Source: Tenodera sinensis
Lineage: Eukaryota > Arthropoda > Insecta > Mantodea > Mantidae
DNA length: 64,000 nt
Reading direction: 5' to 3'
NCBI GenBank assembly: GCA_030765045.1
Contig: CM060965.1
Span: 61,718,787-61,782,786 of the forward strand
This document shows, piece by piece, positions 21,190 to 54,284 of this stretch. The notes beneath the pieces are model-generated. The model saw nothing but the letters and a program-made list of their open reading frames with translations, had not been told where the DNA came from and searched no databases. The first letter of the stretch is position 1, and each line of letters begins with the position of its first letter. Position numbers and translations under genes: made by a program.

Positions 21190-22713
21190 CACTATTTTAC
21201 TGAATACAAGTTACAAAATGCATCAACTGTATGGTGTGTGTCTGTTTTTCAACACAGGTAGTGACTGCATCTTAGCTTTACATATCTCTGAAACAAGATG
21301 TCCCACTAACATGGGGTTTGGACAGTTACCCTCAGAAAAAATAGCTCTGTGAAATAGGGAAAACAAAATAACTCTGTACTTGGTATCTTCCAAGCGCACA
21401 AAGAAATTAGCAGTGGGGTTTGGCAAAGCGAGGCTGTGCGCGTGTGTCACTGTACAAGCCGCACGAATCTTGCTGGCTAGTCAGTGATAGACCACCCATG
21501 CCTTATGTTCATTCCTGTTTTGCAGTTACCTTAGTCTTATGCATCCGAAAAAAAAAGAAAAACAACAGCTTACAAATTGCTGACTCAATACAAATTAGTT
21601 ATATCTATAGAGCTTGCTTCACTGTTCCTGGCTTTGTTAGCTATTTATTAAAAGTAGTATGTACTTACCTTTGGCTATCTGGATGATTGTTATTTATATG
21701 AATGCACATGCCCTTAATTATGCCATGCACAACCTTTCTATTAGACAAGCAGCAGCTTATTAATATCAAGCTAAAAATGAGAGAGATTTATCACTGTGCT
21801 AAGATCTTAGTTTCTATCATTGGTAATGATTTTTTTAATCTTTTGGAATAAACCATAATGCCTAATTTTAAGAGTAGGAATTCCTGGGCTGTTACAAAGA
21901 GAAAAACAAAATCATAGCACCAGATATAATATCATTCTTTAATCCCAACAAAATGAATTAACACATACTATAACAAATACTTGATATGAATGAGGAAAAG
22001 TGTATATTTCATGCTAAACTAACAGCAATACTTAATATAATTGTGAATGTTTTGGTAAATAGACAGGACTAAAAGATTGCACTATTAATTAATCTGTGAT
22101 GATACATAACAAGAATGATGTTTCTAGAGTCAGCAAATTACAATACAGGGTCATAAAAAAATAGGGCAACAAATGGTAAAGGTCAACGAAAGTTTAACAA
22201 AACAACATTCTATCAACAGTTTCACCTTCACCCGTATCAAAATATTTACCAGATGCCACTTTCATATGACAGCATAGTATGGAGCAGCACATGCATACTT
22301 GCTGGCAAAATGACTGTTTTTTCCCCTCTAAAATGTAAATAATCTTTATGTACATAATATGTTGGTAATTAGGAGTATTATTAACATACATGATTCACGT
22401 ACAACCATTACCCAAGGATTCCAAAAATATTATAATTTTTATACAATCATTTTGTCCTTTAAAATATCAAAAATACTCTTTTTAAAACAATTTTTGTTTA
22501 AAATATGACTAGCTGTGATGTGATTGTGACAGCGTATCATTGTAGATGGTGTGGCCCTCCAACCATGGTGTCAGTTGAAACTCTCCTTACCTTAATGCAC
22601 ATTTTGTTCATTTTATCTGCATGAATAATTCAACCTACATTCCCACTACTGGTGATTCGCTAAATTTTACAACGTTGTAGTGGTGCAGCTGGCATGGTTG
22701 GAGGTCCAGCCCG
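21190..22713. other. 3' flank of Mdh1; UTR end not fixed
   Basis: The 3' UTR of Mdh1 (- strand) must begin here. An AATAAA on the - strand lies near 21648 and an ATTAAA-type variant near 21935, but neither is close to the stop, so the polyadenylation site is uncertain. No other gene is seen. Confidence 0.4.
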
Positions 22714-44614
<21,901 letters not shown>

Positions 44615-44890
44615 TTTATGTCCTTAGGTGACAAGAAATAGCCAAATTTTGTCGTTCCAAACCCCTTACCAGCCCAATACCAGCACTTTGCCCAGTCACT
44701 CCTACAGTTCGTGATAGCAGACGTCACCGTACCACTCGTACCCTGCAGCTTTTCAACCGCTAATCAGAGGGTCAAGATTCAAGATAGCGTTGACGTAAAC
44801 ACTGACGTTTCTGTGGCGGGAAACATGACATAACTTTTGGCAAGCCTCATTTTGGCATCGGTTGGTTATTATTTCTGAGACTGATTCTGT
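44615..44890 (-). promoter_or_regulatory. Likely Mdh1 5' UTR and promoter region
   Basis: Directly upstream of the candidate Met exon on the - strand, about 250 bp are richer in G+C and CpG than the surroundings (for example GTACGAGTGGTACGGTGACG). This is compatible with a TATA-less housekeeping promoter. I see no TATA box. It stands or falls with the exon 1 call. Confidence 0.35.
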
Positions 44891-44899
44891 AACTCTCTA

Positions 44900-45947
44900 A
44901 ACCCTTGGCTGACCACCCAGTTTTATTTGTGTTGACGTTCAATGAGTTTATAAACTCTGGTGCAGATAGTCCCTTCAAGTGCAGACAGCTTGTGTTTTGG
45001 AGATATAAATATAATTGTCAAAATTCCTGGCAGGCTAGTTTCGTTGTCATCAGAATTGGAACTGGGAATGTCAAGGGCTCTCTAAATTTAACTGGCACTA
45101 AATAAAATTAACTTGGGAGGATGCATCGTTGCGTTGTAAACCAGTAGGGTTCAATGGCGTAATGACAGTTGTTAGAGTGGTGGTGGTGATGATGACGATG
45201 ATGATGTCGATAAGACAATTAAACCCATTGTGTTAAGGACTAGCGTAACAGCGTTCAATAAAATTCCTCCTTGCAATGTACCGGACTACCTGAGATACGA
45301 ACCATAGTATCATACTAAGTAGCAGTAAGAGCTAATTTCACGAAATACAATTGCATTCAATAAACCTTGGTTTCTATCGAAGGGCCTCAAACACATATCT
45401 CGCCTACTGCTCCTTCTTTCTCTTCATATATCATCTGTTGCCTTTTTATTGTCTCAATTTTTTCCCATTCATCATTCATTTAAGTGCTTCTTTTTGTAAG
45501 CGATTTCTTCTTATCCAGTGTTTCAGATAGTTCCCGATTATTTTCAGCATTGTTCCTTCTTCTTCCACTCTTTATAAAATAGTTTCATAAATTACTTTGT
45601 TCTCATTCTTTTCCGCATTTACTTTTCAAATAGCTTCATCAGGGCGGCTAATAGTGAAGTTAAGGGAAGAAGCTTTCATCCGAATATAGCAGTATTTAAG
45701 TTTTATAATTTTGACATTAACTATCATTAAAATCTCTAACCCGCCGTCAACTGCGAGCAGCTGCAATGAGGGTCAGTGAACAATCCAATTTTTGTATGAA
45801 ACTACCAGCCGGGGAAAGAATGGGTGGGATGACCTGGAAAATGTGCAGCAGTGTGACTTTCAGGAGAAACTGCTTTAAAAAGGGCTATTTCTTCTGTACG
45901 TCTTTACGCCTGCTAAAGAATAGTCACTGTTTCACCTTGAGAATGTG
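44900..45947. other. No gene recognised
   Basis: Contains a short GGT/GAT-type repeat (45177-45210). No domain seen; the 66- and 86-codon frames are not recognisable. Confidence 0.4.
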
Positions 45948-45955
45948 TGTTAAAG

Positions 45956-46080
45956 CAGGCCTGGGCAACCGGTGCTCTCTGAGGGCAGCACCTCACGGCC
46001 TTGCACTGCTTGCACTGTATGTTTAGCAAATACAACTATTTGAGGGTTGCCCAAGCTATTCTGGGCATTGCCCAGGCCTG
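45956..46080. mobile_element. 125-bp hAT-type MITE
   Basis: The termini are inverted (CAGGCCTGGGCAA at the left; the right end TTGCCCAGGCCTG is its exact complement). They are flanked by 8-bp sequences TGTTAAAG (45948-45955) and TGGTAAAG (46081-46088), differing at one base. CAG-starting ends plus an 8-bp duplication are the hAT hallmark. Confidence 0.82.
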
Positions 46081-46089
46081 TGGTAAAGT

Positions 46090-46524
46090 AAGGCAGCAGA
46101 AGTGGTCTTTTACAAAACTATTGACGATATAGTTTGTACTAGCATTACGGAATATATCACTATTTCACTGTTGTATTATGAATCCCGTGAGTGTTTTAGT
46201 TTGCTGTTTGTTACAGACACCTTTTTCGAGATGGAAAGATGAGACTAAAGATATTTTAAACTTCGGATGGCTCACTGATATCACTGATACATCTGTTGAA
46301 AGAGACAATAAGAAAATAGGAAATCGTACAATATCAAATTCGAAAGTTTGCTAGCTTCTATTGGTTATGCAGTAGCCGTAATTTGTAATCGCTCCTCTGT
46401 TGCCCTATTTCTTCTCAGCAACAAGAACAAGAATAGCATATGGAACAAAGAAGAATTCTTTATAAGCATGATAATTCGGCGGAACATTTAAAATGCAAAT
46501 TACTACTAAACACTTCGAAAAAAA
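46090..46524. other. No gene recognised
   Basis: AT-rich intergenic stretch between the MITE and family A; nothing found. Confidence 0.4.
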
Positions 46525-47086
46525 TCTGATGTGTTGCACTCACATGATTTTCTCTACTCTTGTACTAACCATTCTTACAAACTCTTATTCCTATATCTTC
46601 TTCGTGTTACTTGAGATAAAAATTTGTACAAATTATCTTATTGCTTATTCCCTTGAAGGTGCAAGGGGAATACTAAAATACAGTAGGCCTTGAGCGATAG
46701 TCAAATCTTTTAAAGCATTGAGATCTCGTTCTCATTGCACGCTTAACATAAAAAATGAACAACGATGTTCCATTTCAGGAAAGTTTTAAGCTTTCCGAAA
46801 CTGATACAAATAACAAGGAATATCTTCGAAATGGTTCACTCTACAAAAAAATTATCCGGACATAAATTGTGTCTTAGCGAGATCTACATTTTTATATAGA
46901 AAGATTTTGTCTATCTCTTACGCTTTACGAGTTATTCAAAGTCATCCAGAGTAAACAGGACTCCATGGGATATACATAAAAAATTCAAAATATACATTTC
47001 ATCTGTCATAAAAATATCTTAAGCATATGCCATTTTAATCAAAATTGTTAGAGCCATTTTCAAGAAAATCGAAATTTTCGAAAAAT
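46525..47086 (-). repeat. Family A repeat, 5' part missing (A9)
   Basis: It starts TCTGATGTGTTGCACTCACA in reverse and runs to CGAAAATTTCGATTTTC complement near 47086, where similarity stops before the GTCT core. Confidence 0.8.
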
Positions 47087-48085
47087 TGCCTTAATTTGCG
47101 TTGTTTCTGTTCAGAGCAAAATAATATTTTCTGAAATACAAAATTGTTTTATTTACAGCACAAAACAAGTGCATTACCCTCTGTACCTGTTAAATTCCAA
47201 GAGCGTGGAATGTGATTTGGCAAAGCAGCAAATAATTAATAGTGTATGTCCGTTTTCTTCGCCAAGACATGGGCTACTAATAACTGCCAAGTAGGTATGT
47301 CAGAAAATATCTTCTCATTCATTCATTGTCTATTTTCATTTCGTATTAAGGGGAAGTTATGCAGTGAGATAACACTATACATATTTCCTTAGAACTTCCT
47401 TTCTAAGATTTGATAACCACTTCCTAAGATGTCTCTGACCTCTGGGTGTTCGATAAATCTGCAACCAGCTGTTCCAGTGGTGAACTGTGGTATTTTTTCT
47501 CTGAGTACGCATGGGTAGGCGAGAGGATAAACAGCACCAGTTAGGTTGGCCGAGAAGTTTAATGAAGGCTAATAATGATCTATTTAAAGTGAGTTATCGA
47601 TTTTAGGTATTAATTGTTTGTGAACCTTAGCACAAGAAACTATGAGTGTGAAGTATTACATTTTCCAGCTTCCCAAGTATCAGTACTTTGTGGTTTAAAA
47701 TAATTGCTTCCCGGCCAATTATATAGTCACTGAAATGCTAATCGGAAGGTTCCCTGAAGGGCGACTGCTAAATCTGTATTATCCGAGCGCGGTTTTTGGG
47801 TGCTACGGACTGCCGATTATCGATTACAGTGCACAGTTCTGTAAGACTGTGAAATACAACGGAAAATATACGACTTTTTAAATACACGCTCTTTTATTAA
47901 GATGTGCCTATTAAGCATCACTTCGTACTAACGTTTCTATTTCATTGCCAACTAAAGCTGCCAATTCGTATCTGAAACACGTCTACTCTGCGACTTGCTA
48001 AATTCTCAGCAACTTGTTCTTTTTCTACTTTTCAGAACTGACAGAACTGAATTCCACGTATGTGACCTTTAAGCTACGACATTCC
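47087..48085. other. No gene recognised
   Basis: 47690-48060 is richer in CpG and could be an unidentified LTR or DNA element; no ends were found. Confidence 0.35.
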
Positions 48086-48153
48086 TGCACACCGGCAACG
48101 CTGATGTGATCCTAGCAATTGATAGAAATTGACAGCGTCGTTAAACAACAAAA
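48086..48153 (+). mobile_element. SINE1 3' tail fragment
   Basis: CACACCGGCAACGCTGATGT, GATCCTAGCAATTGAT and GACAGCGTCGTTAAACAACA match the last part of SINE1, with a small internal duplication of AATTGA. Confidence 0.7.
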
Positions 48154-48154
48154 T

Positions 48155-48694
48155 ATACTCTGGCTTACTGCATTGTGCATTAATTTTAATATATGGAAAT
48201 TATTTAGTGCAATTATTTATCTATACGTCTAACATTTCTTTATAGAGTTATTAATCTCAGCGGTCAGTAATTCCGATATCAGATTCAGTATATATCTATA
48301 TATAACCTATTATTTTATACTAGCTGGTATATTTGTAGGACACATCGGAATTTACCCATGCGTTTCCCCTAGATCATTGTGATTATTGCCTGTCCCTCAT
48401 TTAGGGTATTCGCTATTGTGGTTTTTGTCTCTACTCTTATCTTCACACGAGAAATAACGAACGACTGCAGTGCAGCCGGTATGATGGTTTTGATTTCAGG
48501 GCTAACACAATGTGATGTCTGCATTAGCAATGTAATGGCAGGTACAAATAATTTAAAATCGCCGACATTACACTAAACTGAAGTATTGCCAACTTTACAA
48601 TGTTCATTACTAGTTTCAAGCCAGTCAGTAAATACTATTTTGCAAATCTTGTTTTAAAACACTTCTGGATTAAATGATTTCCCAGCACTGAATA
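48155..48694. other. No gene recognised
   Basis: Nothing identified. Confidence 0.4.
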
Positions 48695-49232
48695 TTGTTG
48701 TTAGCTAATGCTGGATTTCTGACAATGAAGTCATTAATCCTCTTGCTCTCCAATATTTTTCACAATGATATTGAAGAGAGCAATAGCAGTAATAGTAACC
48801 GTTTTTTTAGAGAGCACCATATTTTTATGTTTTGGCAGTCACATCGCTCTCTCACAACCCCCAGAATGTCTGGAGGACCACACCTGTCGTTGGTTTATGG
48901 GTCTCACCGACCTGACCGGGAGAGTTATCAAAATAAATTCACCGACCATATCCTCTGATTACCAATCAGAGGACGTATTACATGCCATGACAGGTCAGCA
49001 TGTTGGGGTTAAGATTTTATAGAGAAATGGAGAGGTTGGAAAAATAAAGACTCCCTAGCCCTCGGGAACCCTAATAGCATCGGGGTCGGAAGAGAACAAG
49101 AGATGACCAAGGTAAGGTCAGATAGAAAAGTTACAGTGAGGAGCAAAACACCAGTAAGTGGAAGTAATGTTCTGCTCAGCTTGGGTACCTTGTGGTCGCT
49201 ATTCACATATCCCCTAGACGGAGACCCCTGAG
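48695..49232 (-). mobile_element. Family B retroelement, full length (B5)
   Basis: The complement of the tail (TTGTTGTTAGCTAATGCTGG) is at left, and the complement of CTCAGGGGTCTCCGTC at right. The - strand frame QGSPSRGYVNSDHKVPKLSR is kept. I could not define a target duplication. Confidence 0.88.
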
Positions 49233-49234
49233 GC

Positions 49235-50200
49235 CATACCAAAATACTGAGCAGTAATAATATTCAAGTTGTTGACTATGGTATACTGGCAAATTATCCT
49301 GTTAATACTTATGTAGCTTTGTAAGTAATTTCTGGCTGCTTTAATAACTAATCATTGAAAATTACATTTGATGCCTACTGACAAGCTACTTAAATGTATA
49401 CTGAAGAACAGACAATAGATGCAATGTGTTGCTAACTAAGTAACAAAATAATGTGATCTGGCAGAAAAAAGCTTATTGAAAGTTTAAACAAAGTTAAATT
49501 TGTACTTGTAAACACACATTATGTTAGTCTTATAACTACAGGGAAGACTTGACTTTGTTTCTGAATTATCCCTGCTTTATTTTTTTGTTTTCTCATATTG
49601 CCTGTGTATGAAGTATTTTTTATGCTCAATATTCAAATCTGATGTTTATGTATGCACTATACTGCATAATTCCATTGACACGTTCAATGTTCAGGGGCCT
49701 TTATGGCTACTTGTGAACATGCTGGATGCAATCCAATCTATCTATTAATAGCAAATCAAATAAACTGATGTAAACAATCTCTATATATTTGAATAGCGAC
49801 AAAATCCAATATTAAGACTTTATTTCTACCTAGGTACTATGTGCTCTCTCTCCCCTATAATTAGAGAACAAAAATAGCATAAACTAAAAATATTTGGACT
49901 TTTAGATATTCTGATTAGCTGTCTCTGCAACACTTTCGAGAAATAAAAACAAACTGATTAAACAAGGTTCCTTCAAGGGATGGATGTGTTTGATTCGAAA
50001 GTGGTGTAATTACGGAGAAAATGTAATAATGGAGAAAAGGGGGTAAGAATGTAAACACGTTTTGTTCTCTATATTTTTTAAGCAGATAACACAAATTTTG
50101 AATTAAATAATTCAGGATTTAGAAGATACTGATACTTAAGAATTGTGTACACGAATGGCATAGTAAGAAAAGATCTTGGACAATGCGCATGTATTTTGCA
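49235..50200. other. No gene recognised
   Basis: AT-rich intergenic DNA; nothing identified. Confidence 0.45.
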
Positions 50201-50588
50201 GACAATCTCATCATACAAAAATGTAGATCTCGTTAAAACACAGAATTTATGTCCCAGCAAATTTGTTTGTAGAGTGAACCATTTCAAAGATATTCCTTGT
50301 TATCTATGTCAATTTCAGAAAACTTAAAACTTTCGTGAAATGGAACATCGTTCATTTTTTTAATTGTTAAGCGTGCAAAGAGAACGGGATCTCAAAGCTT
50401 TAAAAGATTTGACTATTGCTCAGAGCTTACTGTGTTCTAACATTCCCCTTGCACCTACAAGGAAATAAGCAATAAGGTAATTTCTGTAAATGTTTATCTC
50501 AAGTAACACGGAGAAGATATAGGAATAAGAGTTTGTAAGAATGGTTAGTAGAAGAGCAGAGAAAGTCATGTGAATGCAACACATCAGA
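50201..50588 (+). repeat. Family A 3' half (A10)
   Basis: From ATACAAAAATGTAGATCTCG to CAACACATCAGA; the 5' half is missing. Confidence 0.8.
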
Positions 50589-50744
50589 TTTTTTACGTTA
50601 AAATGTTCCTGGAACTCCTGTGCATCTGCATCAGCTAACATTTTTCATAACTCCCACTCCATGTGGTCATTACGGCGCTTACAAATAGTACTCTGCCCTT
50701 AAGGTACATAGCATGTTCCTGTTTTTCTCAATACTACATTTTTT

Positions 50745-51448
50745 ACTTTCTCTACTGGTGTGTAGAGGAAGTATTGTATTCCACACAAAAATTTGATGTC
50801 GAGATTTCACCGGAAATATATGTTTTGAGACCCCTGAATCCAAAAATAGCATTTTTTGAAAAAGGTGTGTGTATCTGTCAGTCTGTGGAGAGCATAACTC
50901 AAAAACAAAAAATCGGTTACAAACCAAAGCTGGTATTTAAGTTTAATGTTTTTCAAGGATGCAACACACAGAATTTGCAGAAAGAAGCCCCACCCTAAAC
51001 TACCCTTTACATGGAAAATGTTTCAAAAACTTAGATTTTCTTGAGAATGACTAACAATTTTAATTAAAATGCCATATGTTTAAGATATTTGTATGACAAG
51101 TGAAATGTATGTCTTGAATTTTCTTGCTATAGCCTATGTAGTCCTGTTTACTCCGGATGACTTTTGAATAATTCGTAAACCATAAGAGATAGATAAAATC
51201 TTACTGTGCAAAAAAAATAGATCTCGCTAAAACACACAATTTATGTCCAGATAAATTTTTTGTAGAGTGAACCATTTCGGAGATATTCCTTGTTATTTGT
51301 GTCAGTTTCGGAAAACATAACTTTCATGAAATGGAACATCATCGTTCATTTTTTATATGTTAAGCATGCAAAGAGAACGGGATCTCAAGGTTTAAAAGAT
51401 TTGACTATCGCTCAGAGCCTAATATTCCCCTTCCACCTACAAGGAAAT
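50745..51448 (+). repeat. Family A repeat, 3' end missing (A11)
   Basis: Starts ACTTTCTCTACTGGTGTGTA, includes GAAAAAGGTGTGTGTATCTG, and stops in CACCTACAAGGAAAT before the last ~110 bp. Confidence 0.82.
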
Positions 51449-52125
51449 CCAGCACTGAATATAGAATGTATTATATTTTAAATTGTATTATAAAATACAA
51501 TTACAACGAGGAGCAATTATGTTGCTTTAAATTCAACAGTTTACATACCTGTCTGCGTCGCCATGTAACAGCTGCAATTAACATTGGTGAATTCCAGTAG
51601 TTTGCATTCTCCGCGTTTATTCTATTTGGTATGCAGTGTCACTTTACCTTCTAGTTTTAATATTAAAAGTCTTTCGTGCAAATACTTTCTTCAGCAAATT
51701 AAAGAATTGGAATTATCTTTCTTAAATTCTTTTTTCCCCTCTAATCCAATAAACAAAAACAATCGCTCTCCTAGTTACCAGAGAGAATTTAACACATATA
51801 ACTACAAAGAATAATTAACATATTATTGCTACATTACTCCATTTTCAGTAAATAATTCAGGATACAACATTTTAAAATGTAACATTTTTGTTCTTTATAT
51901 GTCCACAAATGTGGCAGGAAAACGAACAGCTCTCTACCTCTTCTTGTTAAGTAATTTTTTAATGGTTGGTTTTACTCCTGAGTGTGCCATGGCATGCATT
52001 AAGGTGAATATGGGTTTTCGAAATTCTGAAGTAATAAATGGTGCTTATATTACACCACAACTATTTTCTACTAGGGAGTTGGTAACATTTGAATTTAAAG
52101 GAACTTTAACTTTCCATGGGCTGTC
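51449..52125. other. No gene recognised
   Basis: AT-rich. Two frames (76 and 88 codons) are not recognisable. Confidence 0.45.
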
Positions 52126-52479
52126 GAAGTTGTGCATTTTAACAAGATCTGCATTTTTGGAGTAAGATTTGGTGTATCTCTTACCGTTTACCTGTTATGC
52201 AAAAGTCATCCAGAGTAAAAAGGACTTCGTGGGCTATAGCCAGAAAATTCAAGATATACATTTCATTTGACATGAAAACATCTGAATATTATGGCATTTG
52301 AATCAAAATCGTTAGAGACATTTTCAAGAAAATCAAATGTTTCGATAAATTTTCCATGTAAAGGGTAGTTTAGGGTGGGGCTACTCTCTTCAAAATATTC
52401 GTGTCGCATCCTTGAAAGACATTAAACTTAAATACAAACTTTGGTTTTTAACCGACTTGAGTTATGCTGTTCACAGACT

Positions 52480-52560
<81 letters not shown>

Positions 52561-52680
52561 GGAACTTTTTCTAAAAATGCTTTTTTTTTTTTTTTGATTC
52601 AGGGGGCATCAAAACATATATTTCCGGTGAAATTTCGTCATCGAATTTTTGGGTGGAATTCTCTACGTAGTAGAGAAAGT
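52126..52680 (-). repeat. Family A 5' half (A12) with expanded CA microsatellite
   Basis: From AACAAGATCTGCATTTTTGG to GTAGTAGAGAAAGT in reverse orientation. Its core, GT/GTCT-rich in other copies, has become a long pure CA run (52482-52556). Confidence 0.82.
52482..52556. repeat. (CA)n microsatellite
   Basis: About 37 uninterrupted CA units inside family A copy A12, at the position of the GTGTGTGTCTGT seed seen in A6. Confidence 0.95.
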
Positions 52681-52689
52681 AATACTTAT

Positions 52690-52765
52690 TTGGGTAACTC
52701 GCCTTAACCGAGTTTCGAACTCGGGATTTCTTGAATGTGAGCAATTGTGCTAACTCGTGAAGACT
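52690..52765 (-). repeat. tRNA-like sequence, degenerate
   Basis: On the - strand, GAGTTAGCACAATTGCTCAC is followed by CCCGAGTTCGAAACTCGGTT, a perfect T-arm-like hairpin. The acceptor pairing is weak, so I treat it as a SINE head or tRNA relic, not a gene. Confidence 0.4.
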
Positions 52766-52806
52766 TATCATTGGGTTTCTGGATTTTCTTTGGGATTTGT
52801 ACATTA

Positions 52807-52808
<2 letters not shown>

Positions 52809-52862
<54 letters not shown>
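52809..52862. repeat. (TC)n-(AC)n compound microsatellite
   Basis: A TC run directly followed by an AC run. Confidence 0.95.
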
Positions 52863-52940
52863 GTTCGCGCGCAAACATACATTCACGCTCTCATACATAT
52901 CTCTCGACTTCGGGGAAGACAGGGAAATCTTGGACTCCCA

Positions 52941-53013
52941 GCCCCCAGCCGGGAATCGAAACCGAGATATCTCGCACAGCAAGCAGGTGCACTACCGACT
53001 GAGCTGCGGGGGC
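52941..53013 (-). repeat. tRNA-like module of a SINE
   Basis: On the - strand it starts GCCCCCGCAGCTCAGTCGGT and ends with TGGGGGC, giving a 7-pair acceptor-like stem (one G-U). The B box is GGTTTCGATTCCC. The D and anticodon stems have mismatches. It continues into a non-tRNA body, so a SINE head is more likely than a working tRNA. Confidence 0.55.
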
Positions 53014-53084
53014 AGCCCAACAATTTTTTATTATTGTTGTTCTTGTTGTAAAGAATCACTTAAGTTACAGTTACTTAACCGAGA

Positions 53085-53578
53085 AAGGTGGCTCCGCAGT
53101 AGCGTGTGAGGCTTGCATTTAGTAGGATCTGGGTTCGATCCCGATGATCACCCTCTCTGATCTTGGATTCTTTTTGTTTTCCCTGGGGGTAGATGAATGC
53201 AGGGGTGATTTCTCGTGTAGCACAATTTACATTCCATCACTTCCCTTTCATTCTCTTTCCTTCTCATCTTTCAAATGTAGTTCCAGGTTTGGTGGCTGCG
53301 AAGAGATGACGCGGATGCTTACTCAAAGGACACTAGAAAGCTGCTTGGTCAACGGGTCGTTCATCGCCCTCTCTATGCGACTCCAGCAGTGGAACGGGTC
53401 TTTGAGCCTGGAATTGTTAGGGACTTCCGCGCGTCTGTGTGGTCTGCCTGTCTGCGGCCATCACTTCATTTGTTCCCCCTTGGGAGGGCTGATAGTCACA
53501 ATGATCTACGTATGTTGCAGTGTATGTGGTGTCTCCCTGTACTTGACCTATACCTAACTATAACTATACATTTATGTA
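53085..53578 (+). mobile_element. tRNA-headed SINE-like element, host of a nested SINE
   Basis: The head is AGGTGGCTCCGCAGTAGCGT with B box GGTTCGATCCC and ends GATCACC. A body then has TTCCCTGGGGGTAGATGAAT and CTGCGAAGAGATGACGCGGA. The right limit is uncertain. The SINE at 53591 is inserted just after it, at TTTCGCAATATC. Confidence 0.5.
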
Positions 53579-53590
53579 TTTCGCAATATC

Positions 53591-54116
53591 TATGACTATA
53601 ATAAGATTCGGAGGGGGACTTACCACACCGATCAATGAAATATTTTGCGCCTATGCCCCTTGAGGGGAGGCTGATGTGAGAGAACACCAAGGGCGGCCGG
53701 TCGAAGGAGAAGCGAAAGCAGAGAGCAGGGTCCCTCACAGCTTCAGGTTGAAATTCCCCGTGGCAGCTTGTACAACCCGCTCCCCCCTCGCTGTGGGCTT
53801 GTACATCCCCGGGGGGCCCGGGACTCCGAGACCTCTCCGATCCGGAGGACGAGGATTTGCAGAAAGCAAATGCTCCTGACATACACGACGAAACTTCTAA
53901 GGACACATAGAAACCTGAAATAGCCAACCAGGATGAAAGGTAAAATAAAATGAGAAGTGAGGTAAAATGGAAGGACGGGATATAATTATCCTTCCAGCAT
54001 TCTGGCGACCCGAGCAAAGCTCCGAAAAAACATGTTAGGAAGGTCGGTCACAGGAATTGAACCCACGACGTCACAAATGCAAGCCACAAACTCTACCGCC
54101 TGAGCTATCCTGCTTG
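53591..54116 (-). mobile_element. SINE4, 526 bp, tRNA-headed
   Basis: Perfect 12-bp duplication TTTCGCAATATC (53579-53590, 54117-54128). On the - strand the head is AGGATAGCTCAGGCGGTAGA with B box GGTTCAATTCC. A long GC-richer body follows (GGTCGCCAGAATGCTGGAAG, GAGAGGTCTCGGAGTCCCGG). The 173-codon - strand frame across it is a by-product of GC content. Confidence 0.78.
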
Positions 54117-54284
54117 TTTCGCAATATCCAAGTTGTTATTGATATCATGATATACAAATGCAGATATTCTGTTTCACTAACTTCACTGTTAATAGAATCA
54201 GGAATTGCATTTTATCTTTGTCATCAATATACCTTCAAGAATTTGTCTCTTCTGCAAATCTTAGTAGTTACTTTTGCAATAGTA

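Noticed and set aside
48695..49232. Target-site duplication for B5
   Set aside because: Flanking sequences show only short, unconvincing matches, so none is claimed.
53496..54017. 173-codon - strand frame
   Set aside because: It spans the boundary of SINE4 and its host sequence, so it did not evolve as a unit; GC-rich DNA lacks stops by chance.
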